Origin: JAAYYM01 sp964638005
GTDB lineage: Bacteria > Bacillota > Clostridia > Lachnospirales > Lachnospiraceae
DNA length: 16,228 nt
Assembly: GCA_964638005.1 (NCBI GenBank)
Contig: CAZWXS010000049.1
Location: 1-16,228, forward strand
Direction of reading: 5' to 3'
Numbering within the stretch: position 1 is the first letter of the stretch; the number at the start of each line of letters is the position of its first letter. Shown in pieces: positions 1 through 7,476 of the stretch. A model generated the notes under the pieces. The model ran no database searches and was not told the origin of the DNA. It was given only the letters and a program-made list of their open reading frames with translations. A program made the translations under genes and the position numbers.

Positions 1-50
1 TGCACCTCGATTCCGCTGCCGCTGCATCTCGGTCACGGGCTTCGCCCTAT

Positions 51-115
51 GAATAATGACAAAGAAGCGTTTCCTTATGGGCGAGCACAACGCAAAGGCT
101 TCTTCGTCATTATTC
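51..115. repeat. Long imperfect hairpin in a GC-rich non-coding element at the left edge
   Basis: An 18-nt arm at 51-68 is the reverse complement of 98-115 with a single mismatch, which becomes a G-U pair when the minus strand is transcribed. The arms enclose about 29 nt. A smaller GGGC-TTC-GCCC hairpin lies just before it, at 37-47. The stretch 1-50 is clearly richer in GC than the rest of the window. No reading frame with a plausible start explains it. It lies beyond the symporter terminator, so it is probably not part of that transcript. It could be a dispersed intergenic repeat or the end of an RNA or gene outside the window. Confidence 0.6.
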
Positions 116-136
116 GCATGGCTCATTGCTAACTTG

Positions 137-168
137 AAAAAGAAAAGACCCACCCCGTGAGTCTTTTC
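137..168 (-). terminator. Rho-independent terminator of the symporter gene
   Basis: On the minus strand GAAAAGAC (142-149) pairs with GTCTTTTC (161-168). A one-base mismatch follows, then an inner CAC/GTG pair closes a three-base loop. The minus-strand transcript then runs into TTTTTC (141-136). It lies about 80 nt past the symporter stop codon and fits as its transcription end. Confidence 0.8.
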
Positions 169-247
169 CTATTCTAACAACCTAATACCATTGAATCACA
201 TCCGCCGACATTTCCCACCCATTGAGTAATGCGGTTCTCTAAAAGGA

Positions 248-1687
248 CTAATTCTTAATCGGCCCGTTCGGAAATCTCTTGAAATAAGATTTTGTCTCAG
301 CCACAACCACTCCATTTAATGCCAGCAGAGCAATCAGGTTCGGTATCGCCATCAGTCCGTTAAAGATGTCGGCGATGGTCCATACTGCAGATACTGTCAT
401 GAAAGGTCCGATGAAAACAGCCAGTATGTATAACCAACGATATCCCTTCACGGCATTTTTGTTTCCGCCGGTCAGGTATTCCAGACATTTCTCGCTGTAA
501 TAATCCCATCCGAGGATCGTTGTAAATGCAAAGAATACAAGGCAGACCATCAAGATGAAGGCAGCAACGGAAGATGAGAACGGAAGGCCGAGTTCAAATG
601 CCTTGGAAGTAACGGCAACACCGATCAGGCCAATATTCCATGAGCCTGTGATAACAATAGAAAGTCCTGTCATGGAACAGATGATGACCGTGTCGATGAT
701 GGTTCCCATCATGGAAATCAGACCCTGACGTACAGCTTCATCAGATTTTGCAGCAGCGGCAGCAATAGGAGCACTACCGAGTCCGGCTTCATTAGAAAAG
801 ATACCGCGGGCAACACCCTTCTGCATAGCAATCAAAACAGCACCAAGGGCACCGCCGGCTGCGGCGCGTAGACCGAATGCACTTTCTACGACTTCTACGA
901 TGGCAGAAGGAATCTTATTATAGTTGCAGACTAAGATAATCAGTGCAGCTACTACATACAGAATTGCCATAAAAGGTACAACTACCTCAGCAACCTTGGA
1001 GATACGCTGGATGCCTCCGATAACTACAAGACCTACACACAGAGTCAGCAGGACGCCAGCGATGACAACTGTCCATGAATACGGATGTCCGAGAATTGTG
1101 ATGCTCCATGCATTGTTAGGATCAAAGAAATTGTTTACAGCACTTGTGATACCGTTTACCTGTGTGAAGGTTCCGATTCCAAGCAGTCCGGCAATGACAC
1201 CGAAGAAAGCAAATAATTTACCGAGCCACTTCCAGTTCTTTCCCATTCCTTTTTCTATATAGTAGAACGGGCCGCCGATGATATGTCCGTCTTCGGCAAT
1301 GTGTCTGTATTTTACAGCAAGCATACATTCTGCAAATTTAGTTGCGGTTCCGAGCAGTGCCGCAAGCCACATCCAGAACAGCGCTCCGGGACCTCCGGCT
1401 ACGATGGCTGTTGCAACACCGACAATATTTCCGGTACCGATGGTTGCAGACAATGCCGTGCACAGAGCTCCGATACTGGAGACTTCACCATGTTCGCCGC
1501 TGTTATCGTTTGCTGCGATATAGCGAATTGCGCGAGGGAGCTTGGTGATCTGTAATCCTTTCAGGCGGATGGTAAGAAAGATGCCGACTACCATGATCAG
1601 AACGATCAAAGGAATGCCCCACACCTTGTCGTCAATAAGGGTCAGGGTTTGGTTAATAGATTCAAATACACTGTCTAAGTCTAACAT
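248..1687 (-). CDS. Sodium/alanine symporter, AGCS family
   Basis: This is an integral membrane transporter of the alanine or glycine:cation symporter family, which imports small amino acids with Na+ (or H+). From the chosen start it is 479 aa, normal for the family. Family motifs are clear: ATIGTGNIVGVATAIVAGGP in the first third and ARGIFSNEAGLGSAP near the middle. Many hydrophobic segments run to the C-terminus. The frame stays open upstream to 1762, but the ATG at 1687 is preferred. It has a GAGAGAGG ribosome binding site just upstream and begins MLDLDSVFESINQ, as homologues usually do, while the 25 extra residues look like translated leader. It is divergent from the chemoreceptor and is its own transcription unit with a terminator at 137-168. 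The exact substrate (alanine, glycine or glutamine) cannot be read from the sequence. Confidence 0.93.
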   Translation of the reverse strand: MLDLDSVFESINQTLTLIDDKVWGIPLIVLIMVVGIFLTIRLKGLQITKLPRAIRYIAANDNSGEHGEVSSIGALCTALSATIGTGNIVGVATAIVAGGPGALFWMWLAALLGTATKFAECMLAVKYRHIAEDGHIIGGPFYYIEKGMGKNWKWLGKLFAFFGVIAGLLGIGTFTQVNGITSAVNNFFDPNNAWSITILGHPYSWTVVIAGVLLTLCVGLVVIGGIQRISKVAEVVVPFMAILYVVAALIILVCNYNKIPSAIVEVVESAFGLRAAAGGALGAVLIAMQKGVARGIFSNEAGLGSAPIAAAAAKSDEAVRQGLISMMGTIIDTVIICSMTGLSIVITGSWNIGLIGVAVTSKAFELGLPFSSSVAAFILMVCLVFFAFTTILGWDYYSEKCLEYLTGGNKNAVKGYRWLYILAVFIGPFMTVSAVWTIADIFNGLMAIPNLIALLALNGVVVAETKSYFKRFPNGPIKN

Positions 1688-1734
1688 ATTATGTTCCTCT
1701 CTCTCCACGAAATATAAACCAATAATAATAAAGT

Positions 1735-1762
1735 AGCATATTATGATGATTTCTTCAATCAA
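1735..1762 (-). promoter_or_regulatory. Candidate sigma-A promoter for the symporter
   Basis: On the minus strand TTGATT (1762-1757) is followed after 16 nt by TATGCT (1740-1735). That is about 47 nt upstream of the ATG at 1687. The match is moderate, but I see nothing better in the intergenic region. Confidence 0.45.
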
Positions 1763-1826
1763 AAATGAGCGGACTGAATTAGGTTATCTGAATTTCGTCA
1801 GAAAGCAAACTTAATGAAATATAGGT

Positions 1827-1855
1827 TTGAGATTTTTGCCTATCAAGTGTATAAT
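1827..1855 (+). promoter_or_regulatory. Sigma-A promoter of the chemoreceptor gene
   Basis: TTGAGA (1827-1832), a 17-nt spacer and a perfect TATAAT (1850-1855) stand 50 nt before the ATG at 1905. The predicted transcription start is near 1862. This promoter probably also serves the muramidase gene downstream. Confidence 0.85.
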
Positions 1856-1865
1856 GGTAATATGA

Positions 1866-1887
1866 TTGTAGGACAATGTCCCGACAA
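1866..1887 (+). promoter_or_regulatory. 22-nt dyad or 5' leader hairpin just upstream of the chemoreceptor RBS
   Basis: TTGT (1866-1869) pairs with ACAA (1884-1887), and GGAC (1871-1874) pairs with GTCC (1878-1881) around an AAT loop. The dyad starts a few bases after the predicted transcription start and ends 3 nt before the AGGAGG site (1891-1896). It could be an operator or an mRNA stem-loop; no known family is recognised. Confidence 0.5.
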
Positions 1888-1904
1888 AAGAGGAGGTAAT
1901 CTTT

Positions 1905-3293
1905 ATGGCACTTAAAAGGAACGATAAAGGTATGATGTACCGGGAGGCTTCAGACAGATTGACGAGACTGGAGCAGAATGAGAAGAAGATGTCGGGCGCT
2001 GCAAAGGAACTGCTGGTTATAGCAAGTTCTATCAGTAATTTTGATGTAGGCATGACGCATATATCGAATAAGCTGAAGGATTATGCCGAGCAGATGGCAG
2101 CCTTGAGTGAATCTAACTTGGCACTTGTAGAGGAAACCTCGGCTACTTTAACAGGAGTCAAGGATAATCTGGAGGAGACAACAGTGACTCTGGAGAATCT
2201 GACAAGGCAATCCAACGAGATTACCGATAAAAATGATGCCAGCAGAGATATTCTGGCAGAAGCGAGCAGATTAAAAGAGGATGTTGTTACAGATACCAAT
2301 ATCATGAATGATAAGATTGAGCAGCTTGCCAATCTTGCAACAGAGGTTGAGAAGATTGTGGAAAGCGTTCAGAGCATTGCCAATCAGACGAACCTGTTAG
2401 CATTGAATGCGGCGATTGAGGCTGCAAGGGCGGGAGAACAGGGTAGAGGCTTTTCCGTTGTTGCGGAAGAGGTGCGTACGCTTGCAGATAATACAAAAGA
2501 GAATCTGGAAGGTATGCGTGTATTCGTTAAGGACATCCATGTTGCTGCGGAAGAAGGAAAGGCAAGCGTGGTAAGGACACTTGAGTCAACGGGACAGATG
2601 AGTGACAAGATTGACAGCGTGGCGGTCACGGTATCGGAAAATATCGATATCATGAGTGACGTGATCCAGAATATTTCAACTATCCATGAGGCAGTACAGA
2701 GTCTGCGGGATGCGGCGATAGATGTTAATGCGGCTATGGAAGGTTCGGCTGCGGATACTCAGCGCTTAAGCGACATGACACATGCTGTATATCAGGATGC
2801 AAGCACGAGCGCGGATTATGCAAAGGGAATCTCAGCAATTGATGACAGGCTGTCAGGCGTTATTATCGATATGTACGGCGGATTGAATGCCGGTGAAAAT
2901 GCAATGAAGAATCAGGAATTAAAAGAGATCTTAGAGAAGGCAAAAGCAGCGCATACAGCGTGGACGGCGAAGCTCAAAGGTATGGTGGATACGATGAGTC
3001 TGGATGCCCTCCAGACGAATTCCAAGAAGTGTGCATTCGGACATTTCTATCATGCATTGAAGGTGGAGCATCCGATGCTGCGTGAGGAATGGAGCAGGAT
3101 CGATGCACTGCATCATCAGGTGCATAGTTCGGGTGATGAGATCATCAGAGCAATCAAGAATGACAATCAGAGCCGGGCAAATGAGTTATATAAGAAGACA
3201 GAGCAATTATCCGGTCAGATGGTCGGAGCATTGAATCATTTGGAATCAATCATTGATGATATGACGAGAAAGGAAATACAGCTGTTTGATTAA
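1905..3293 (+). CDS. Soluble methyl-accepting chemotaxis protein with C-terminal CZB zinc-binding domain
   Basis: This is a 462-aa chemoreceptor with no transmembrane segment, so it should act in the cytoplasm by controlling CheA through CheW. The start ATG follows AGGAGG at 1891-1896. Residues 1-140 are helical coiled-coil sequence without a recognisable sensor domain. The conserved signalling hairpin lies at about 153-204, including SIANQTNLLALNAAIEAARA and GRGFSVVAEEVRTLA. The C-terminal ~120 residues match a chemoreceptor zinc-binding (CZB) domain: H350 (AHTAW), C376 (KKCAFGHFY), H403 and H407 (LHHQVH). The C-to-H and H-to-H spacings (27 and 4) equal those of the E. coli DgcZ CZB as I recall them. 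CZB domains bind zinc with three His and one Cys, and some sense zinc or hypochlorite. No che or flagellar gene is present here, so partners must lie elsewhere. Confidence 0.93.
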   Translation: MALKRNDKGMMYREASDRLTRLEQNEKKMSGAAKELLVIASSISNFDVGMTHISNKLKDYAEQMAALSESNLALVEETSATLTGVKDNLEETTVTLENLTRQSNEITDKNDASRDILAEASRLKEDVVTDTNIMNDKIEQLANLATEVEKIVESVQSIANQTNLLALNAAIEAARAGEQGRGFSVVAEEVRTLADNTKENLEGMRVFVKDIHVAAEEGKASVVRTLESTGQMSDKIDSVAVTVSENIDIMSDVIQNISTIHEAVQSLRDAAIDVNAAMEGSAADTQRLSDMTHAVYQDASTSADYAKGISAIDDRLSGVIIDMYGGLNAGENAMKNQELKEILEKAKAAHTAWTAKLKGMVDTMSLDALQTNSKKCAFGHFYHALKVEHPMLREEWSRIDALHHQVHSSGDEIIRAIKNDNQSRANELYKKTEQLSGQMVGALNHLESIIDDMTRKEIQLFD

Positions 3294-3307
3294 AGGCTGG
3301 CAGTACG

Positions 3308-4873
3308 ATGAGTAAGAAATCCAGACGTAAAAGAAAAAGAAGAAGGATGCTCTTTGTGAGCATAGGTCTGCCGATTGCTATCATAGCAGTCGGCATTGCC
3401 ATTGTCATAAACGTTTTGAGTAAGGATAAGCAGGACGTGTCAAAGGCGGAGGAAGAGATACCGGTAGTCGAGGTTGTGAGCGAACCGGAGACGGTATCCG
3501 AGAATACAGCGCCACCGACCGAAGCTCCTGAAATAGAAATTATAGCAGCTGATGTGGCGGAAATGGACGATGCAGAGGATCCGGAGGTGCAGGCTGAGGA
3601 AGGTGAGTCGGTCAATGTAACGGAAGCACTTGCCAACAGTCAGTTTGAAACGGATGACATGAGTATCGGAATCGATGTGGCAAAGTATCAGGGTACGATC
3701 GACTGGTCTGCGGTAGCGGCATCGGGTGTACAGTTTGCCATCATCAGGGTCGGGTATCGGACGCAGAAGACAGGTATCATCTATGAGGATCCCTGTGCCA
3801 AGTACAATCTGCAGCAGGCACAGGCAGCGGGCATCAAGCTGGGGGCTTATTTCTTCTCAACTGCAGTCAATGAGCAGGAGGCGTTGGAGGAAGCGGCATG
3901 GGTAACGAATTACATTGCCCAATACAAGATCACGTATCCTGTGGTGTATAATTGTGAAGGGTTCAAGTCCGCGGACTCGCGGCAATACGGACTGGATAAG
4001 ACGACAAGAAGCAATTGTGCGGTCAAGTTCTTGGATTACGTAGCTTCTCAGGGATATACGCCGATGTTCTATGCAGCAAGGAATGAATTGCAGGATGACA
4101 CGGACTGGAATACAACGACGCTCAGCTCCAAATATAAGATATGGGTATCTCAATATCCCGATCCACCCTTCCCGACAACGGCTAAGCCGACCTATACGGG
4201 AACCTATGATATGTGGCAGTATACAAATGCAGGTGCGATCGACGGAATCAAAAAGGGTGTAGATGTCAATGTAGCCTATTTCGGATACTCGCAGGAGGCA
4301 GAGGCAAAGGATGCGACACCATACGAGATGGTGGAGGCAGATCCGGAGGTGGGTATCGTGTTTACGGAGGTCAATGATACCGTGACGGCAAAGAGCGAGA
4401 CCAATCTGCGTTCGGTACCAAGTTCCGCAGACAGCAGTACGATCGTAGCCAAGCTGATCTATGGTGATACGGCGAATCGGACGGGCGTCGGAAATAACGG
4501 CTGGGCACGTGTGATCTATAACGGGCAGAAGCTGTATGCAGTGAATTCTTACCTGACCAACGATCCAAATTATACGCCGAATGCGGTGGCAGCAAGTACC
4601 GATACGACAACTGATGCGGGCAGTACAGCAGCACCGGCAGCGACGGATAAGACTGCGGATTCCTTATATTCACCGGTCAATGAACTTGTGACGGCGAAGG
4701 AAGAGACGAATCTCAGAACTTATCCGAGTACAGAGACGGGAACAGTCTATGTGCTGATCAAGCACGGAGATACCGTGACACGGACCGGCATCGGTTCTAA
4801 CGGCTGGTCGCGCATCTCATATGACGGACAGACTTTATATGCGGTCACGAGCTTTTTACAGACGGTAGAATGA
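3308..4873 (+). CDS. Membrane-anchored GH25 muramidase with two SH3b repeats
   Basis: This 521-aa protein should cut the glycan strand of peptidoglycan outside the cell. Residues 1-13 are very basic and 15-37 form one hydrophobic segment with no obvious cleavage site, so it is probably an N-terminal membrane anchor. An acidic linker (about 43-110) follows, then a GH25 domain (about 119-327) starting GIDVAKYQGTIDW, with D123, E217 and D319 at the expected places. The usual DxE catalytic pair reads N215-C-E217, so the first Asp is Asn. Two similar SH3b cell-wall binding repeats occupy about 353-416 and 457-518, both containing TNLR and NGW motifs. The gene begins 14 nt after the chemoreceptor stop with only a weak AAAGG site. 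Co-transcription and translational coupling are likely. No terminator is visible after it. Confidence 0.88.
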   Translation: MSKKSRRKRKRRRMLFVSIGLPIAIIAVGIAIVINVLSKDKQDVSKAEEEIPVVEVVSEPETVSENTAPPTEAPEIEIIAADVAEMDDAEDPEVQAEEGESVNVTEALANSQFETDDMSIGIDVAKYQGTIDWSAVAASGVQFAIIRVGYRTQKTGIIYEDPCAKYNLQQAQAAGIKLGAYFFSTAVNEQEALEEAAWVTNYIAQYKITYPVVYNCEGFKSADSRQYGLDKTTRSNCAVKFLDYVASQGYTPMFYAARNELQDDTDWNTTTLSSKYKIWVSQYPDPPFPTTAKPTYTGTYDMWQYTNAGAIDGIKKGVDVNVAYFGYSQEAEAKDATPYEMVEADPEVGIVFTEVNDTVTAKSETNLRSVPSSADSSTIVAKLIYGDTANRTGVGNNGWARVIYNGQKLYAVNSYLTNDPNYTPNAVAASTDTTTDAGSTAAPAATDKTADSLYSPVNELVTAKEETNLRTYPSTETGTVYVLIKHGDTVTRTGIGSNGWSRISYDGQTLYAVTSFLQTVE

Positions 4874-4901
4874 CAGGAATGACAGGACTAGAAAAAAGTA
4901 G

Positions 4902-4930
4902 TTGAAAATCCAATATAAGTATGTTACACT
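4902..4930 (+). promoter_or_regulatory. Sigma-A promoter of secG
   Basis: TTGAAA (4902-4907), a 17-nt spacer and TACACT (4925-4930) lie 36 nt before the secG start. It is the only clear promoter before rnr and smpB, so readthrough from it may feed those genes. Confidence 0.75.
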
Positions 4931-4965
4931 AGAATTCGCGTGAGACAGGTTTAGGAGGTGTAAAT

Positions 4966-5205
4966 GTGGGAACATTAAGACTTATTTTAACAATAGTGTT
5001 TATAATCGTATCGATTGCATTATCCGCAATCGTGTTACTTCAAGAAGGTAAATCGGCAGGACTGGGAGCCATCAGCGGAGCGGCTGAGAGCTACTGGGGC
5101 AAGAACAAGGGACGTTCCATGGAGGGCGCACTTGTGAAGATTACAAGATATCTTGCGGTTGGCTTCATGGTTTTGGCAATTGTGCTGAACTTGAATAGAT
5201 TTTAG
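4966..5205 (+). CDS. secG: Preprotein translocase subunit SecG
   Basis: SecG is the small third subunit of the SecYEG channel and assists SecA-driven protein export. The protein is 79 aa with two transmembrane helices (about 4-24 and 55-76) and the connecting loop typical of SecG, with LLQEGKSAGLGAISG and a conserved YWGKNKGRS stretch. The start is GTG at 4966, 7 nt after AGGAGG (4953-4958). An ATG two bases earlier is out of frame and would encode only four residues, so it is not the start. The context secG–rnr–smpB–ssrA is a conserved Firmicutes order. The carboxylesterase gene found between secG and rnr in Bacillus is absent. Confidence 0.93.
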   Translation: MGTLRLILTIVFIIVSIALSAIVLLQEGKSAGLGAISGAAESYWGKNKGRSMEGALVKITRYLAVGFMVLAIVLNLNRF

Positions 5206-5213
5206 CAAACGAC

Positions 5214-5246
5214 AAACACTCTTGGATAAGCAAGGGTGTTTTTTTT
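5214..5246 (+). terminator. Intrinsic terminator between secG and rnr
   Basis: AACACTCTTG (5215-5224) pairs over 10 bp, with one G-U, with CAAGGGTGTT (5231-5240) around a GATAAG loop. A run of T follows (5239-5246). It is strong and stands 8 nt after the secG stop. rnr therefore needs readthrough or its own weak promoter. Confidence 0.88.
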
Positions 5247-5265
5247 CGCGAGTAGTGATGGAAAA

Positions 5266-5279
5266 TCATGCTTGCATGA
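5266..5279 (+). promoter_or_regulatory. Short dyad upstream of the rnr ribosome binding site
   Basis: TCATGC and GCATGA form a perfect 6+6 inverted repeat with a 2-nt centre, 6 nt before the AAGGAG site of rnr. It could be an operator, or it may be chance. I see no convincing promoter between the secG terminator and rnr. Confidence 0.35.
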
Positions 5280-5298
5280 GTATTTAAGGAGAAAAGAT

Positions 5299-7437
5299 TT
5301 GGGTAATCAGAAAAAAGAAAAAGTAATATTGGATCTGTTGGGAAATGAACTGTACATTCCAATGAAGGAAAAGGAATTGGCAGTATTTCTGCAGGTCAAG
5401 AAAAAGGATCGCGAGGAACTGAAGGAAGTTCTGAATACATTATTAGAGAACGGTAAGATACAGATTTCCAAGAAGGGTAAATATTCTCTTGCAGAGTCAA
5501 CGAATATAACGGGGATTTTTGTTTCTAACCAGCACGGCTTTGGATTTGTGGAGGTCGAAGGTGTAGAGGAGGATTTGTTTATTCCCGAAAAAGAAGTGCA
5601 TGGTGCCATGCATGGCGATACGGTAGAGGTAGCTTTGGCAGACAGCAGCAGACGTGGGAAACGCCAGGAAGCAACGGTTATCAAGGTTGTGGAACGGGCG
5701 ACCAATAAGCTCGTAGGCAGATTTGAAAAGTCAAAGCAGAACTATGGGTTTGTAGTGCCGGACAATCAGAGATTTTCGGAGGATATCTTTGTGCCGGTAG
5801 AGGCTTCTATGGGTGCAGTGGACGGACATAAGGTAGTTGTTGAGATTACGGATTACGGTTCTTCTAAAAAGAGTCCTGAGGGTAAGGTCATAGAAATTAT
5901 CGGACATGCCAATGATCCCGGTGTCGATATCATGTCGATCGTTAAGAACTATGATCTCCCGGTGGAATTTTCAGATAAGATCATGCGGCAGGTGGAAAAT
6001 GTGTCAGCAGAAGTATCAGAGGCAGATATGGCAGGCAGACTGGATTTGCGTGACGTATGCATGGTCACGATAGATGGTGAGGATGCCAAGGATCTGGATG
6101 ATGCCGTCAGCGTGATGAGAGTGGGAGACTGCTATCAACTGGGCGTGCATATCGCAGATGTGACCAATTATGTACAGGAGAAAAGTGCGCTGGATCAGGA
6201 AGCACTGAACCGCGGAACGAGTGTATATCTGGTGGACAGAGTCATACCGATGCTGCCGCATAAGCTATCAAACGGCATCTGTTCCTTAAATGCAGGTGAG
6301 AACCGTCTGGCGCTCAGCTGTATCATGACAATCGATGCAGAGGGCAAGGTGATCGACCATAAGATTGCCGAGTCAGTGATCAAGGTGGATCGACGGATGA
6401 GCTATACTGCCGTCAATGCAATTCTGGCATTAAATGATGCCGAACAGATCAAAGAGTATGAGACGCTTGTGCCGATGTTCAAGGAAATGGAACAGTTGGC
6501 TGCTATTTTGAGAGAGAAGCGTAAGAAAAGAGGCTCGATTGACTTTGATTTTCCGGAAACCAAGATGATTCTTGACAAGGAAGGACATCCGATCGAGATC
6601 AGACCTTATGATCGTAATGTCGCAACACGTATGATTGAAGAGTTTATGTTGATTGCAAACGAAACTGTGGCACAGGATTATTATTGGTTGGAGGTTCCCT
6701 TTGTATACAGATGCCACGAAAATCCGGATCCCGAGAAGATTCAGAAGCTGGCGATCTTTATTCGGAACTTTGGATATGGTATCAAGATCAAGGATGAAGA
6801 AATCCATCCGAAGGAACTACAGAAGCTACTCTCTAATATAGAAGGAACACCTGAGGAAGATTTGATCAGCCGGTTGACCCTGCGCTCTATGAAGCGTGCG
6901 AAGTATGCGACGGTAGGAACCGGACATTTTGGATTGGCGTGTCAGTATTACTGTCATTTCACATCTCCGATCAGACGTTATCCGGATCTGCAGATTCATA
7001 GGATTATCAAGGAGAATCTGCGAGGCAGACTGCGGGACAAGCGTATTGAACACTATGAGAAGATACTGCCCGAGGTTGCAAAGCATTCCAGTGAAATGGA
7101 ACGAAGAGCAGACGAAGCGGAGCGTGAGACAGAGAAGCTGAAGAAAGTAGAATATATGGAGAACCGTATCGGAGAGACCTACGAGGGCGTTATTTCGGGT
7201 GTTACCAATTGGGGCATCTATGTAGAACTTCCGAATACCATTGAAGGACTGATTCATGTATCGAAGCTGACAGGCGATTTTTATCGATATGATGAGAGTA
7301 CCTATGAGATGGTCGGGGAAGCGACACATAAGAGATATAAACTCGGTGAAAAGATCAAGGTTATCGTAAACGGAACCGATAAAGATAACAGGACGATTGA
7401 TTTCGTCATGGCGGATGAAGAAGAATCGGTATCGTGA
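5299..7437 (+). CDS. rnr: Ribonuclease R
   Basis: RNase R is a processive 3'-to-5' exoribonuclease of the RNB family that degrades structured RNA and, with tmRNA/SmpB, faulty mRNA. The chosen start is TTG at 5299, 7 nt after AAGGAGA (5286-5292), giving 712 aa. The frame is open back to a GTG at 5236, but that codon lies inside the secG terminator. No in-frame ATG occurs before codon 22. Domains in order are a winged-helix N-terminus (about 1-65), two cold-shock-like OB folds (about 68-205), the RNB catalytic domain (about 235-570) and an S1 domain (about 630-700). The catalytic motif TIDGEDAKDLDDAV supplies D259, D265, D267 and D268, with the spacing of the E. coli active site. The C-terminus ends soon after S1, without the long lysine-rich tail of the E. 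coli enzyme. Confidence 0.95.
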   Translation: MGNQKKEKVILDLLGNELYIPMKEKELAVFLQVKKKDREELKEVLNTLLENGKIQISKKGKYSLAESTNITGIFVSNQHGFGFVEVEGVEEDLFIPEKEVHGAMHGDTVEVALADSSRRGKRQEATVIKVVERATNKLVGRFEKSKQNYGFVVPDNQRFSEDIFVPVEASMGAVDGHKVVVEITDYGSSKKSPEGKVIEIIGHANDPGVDIMSIVKNYDLPVEFSDKIMRQVENVSAEVSEADMAGRLDLRDVCMVTIDGEDAKDLDDAVSVMRVGDCYQLGVHIADVTNYVQEKSALDQEALNRGTSVYLVDRVIPMLPHKLSNGICSLNAGENRLALSCIMTIDAEGKVIDHKIAESVIKVDRRMSYTAVNAILALNDAEQIKEYETLVPMFKEMEQLAAILREKRKKRGSIDFDFPETKMILDKEGHPIEIRPYDRNVATRMIEEFMLIANETVAQDYYWLEVPFVYRCHENPDPEKIQKLAIFIRNFGYGIKIKDEEIHPKELQKLLSNIEGTPEEDLISRLTLRSMKRAKYATVGTGHFGLACQYYCHFTSPIRRYPDLQIHRIIKENLRGRLRDKRIEHYEKILPEVAKHSSEMERRADEAERETEKLKKVEYMENRIGETYEGVISGVTNWGIYVELPNTIEGLIHVSKLTGDFYRYDESTYEMVGEATHKRYKLGEKIKVIVNGTDKDNRTIDFVMADEEESVS

Positions 7438-7459
7438 CCGAGCCTGAAAGAGGCATCGG
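7438..7459 (+). other. Hairpin between rnr and smpB
   Basis: CCGAGCCT (7438-7445) pairs with AGGC plus TCGG (7451-7459, one bulged A) around a GAAAG loop. It starts directly after the rnr stop codon. No T run follows, so it is more likely an mRNA processing or stability element than a terminator. The smpB ribosome binding site lies just beyond it. Confidence 0.55.
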
Positions 7460-7476
7460 GTATTGAGGTGAAGAAA

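Noticed and set aside
924..1736. Several overlapping open frames on the plus strand inside the symporter gene
   Set aside because: They lack family motifs and ribosome binding sites. They lie opposite a well-conserved AGCS coding sequence, so they are shadows.
1688..1762. Upstream extension of the symporter by 25 residues
   Set aside because: The extension covers the candidate -10 region, and the GAGAGAGG site points to the ATG at 1687.
4964..4978. Four-codon frame starting at an ATG overlapping the secG GTG
   Set aside because: It is only five codons including the stop, and the overlap of ATG and GTG probably has no meaning.
5236..5298. GTG start for RNase R at 5236
   Set aside because: It lies in the stem and T run of the secG terminator. 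The TTG at 5299 has a proper AAGGAGA site at the right distance.
7468..7476. GTG start for SmpB
   Set aside because: The GTG is part of the GAGGTG ribosome binding site that serves the ATG at 7477.
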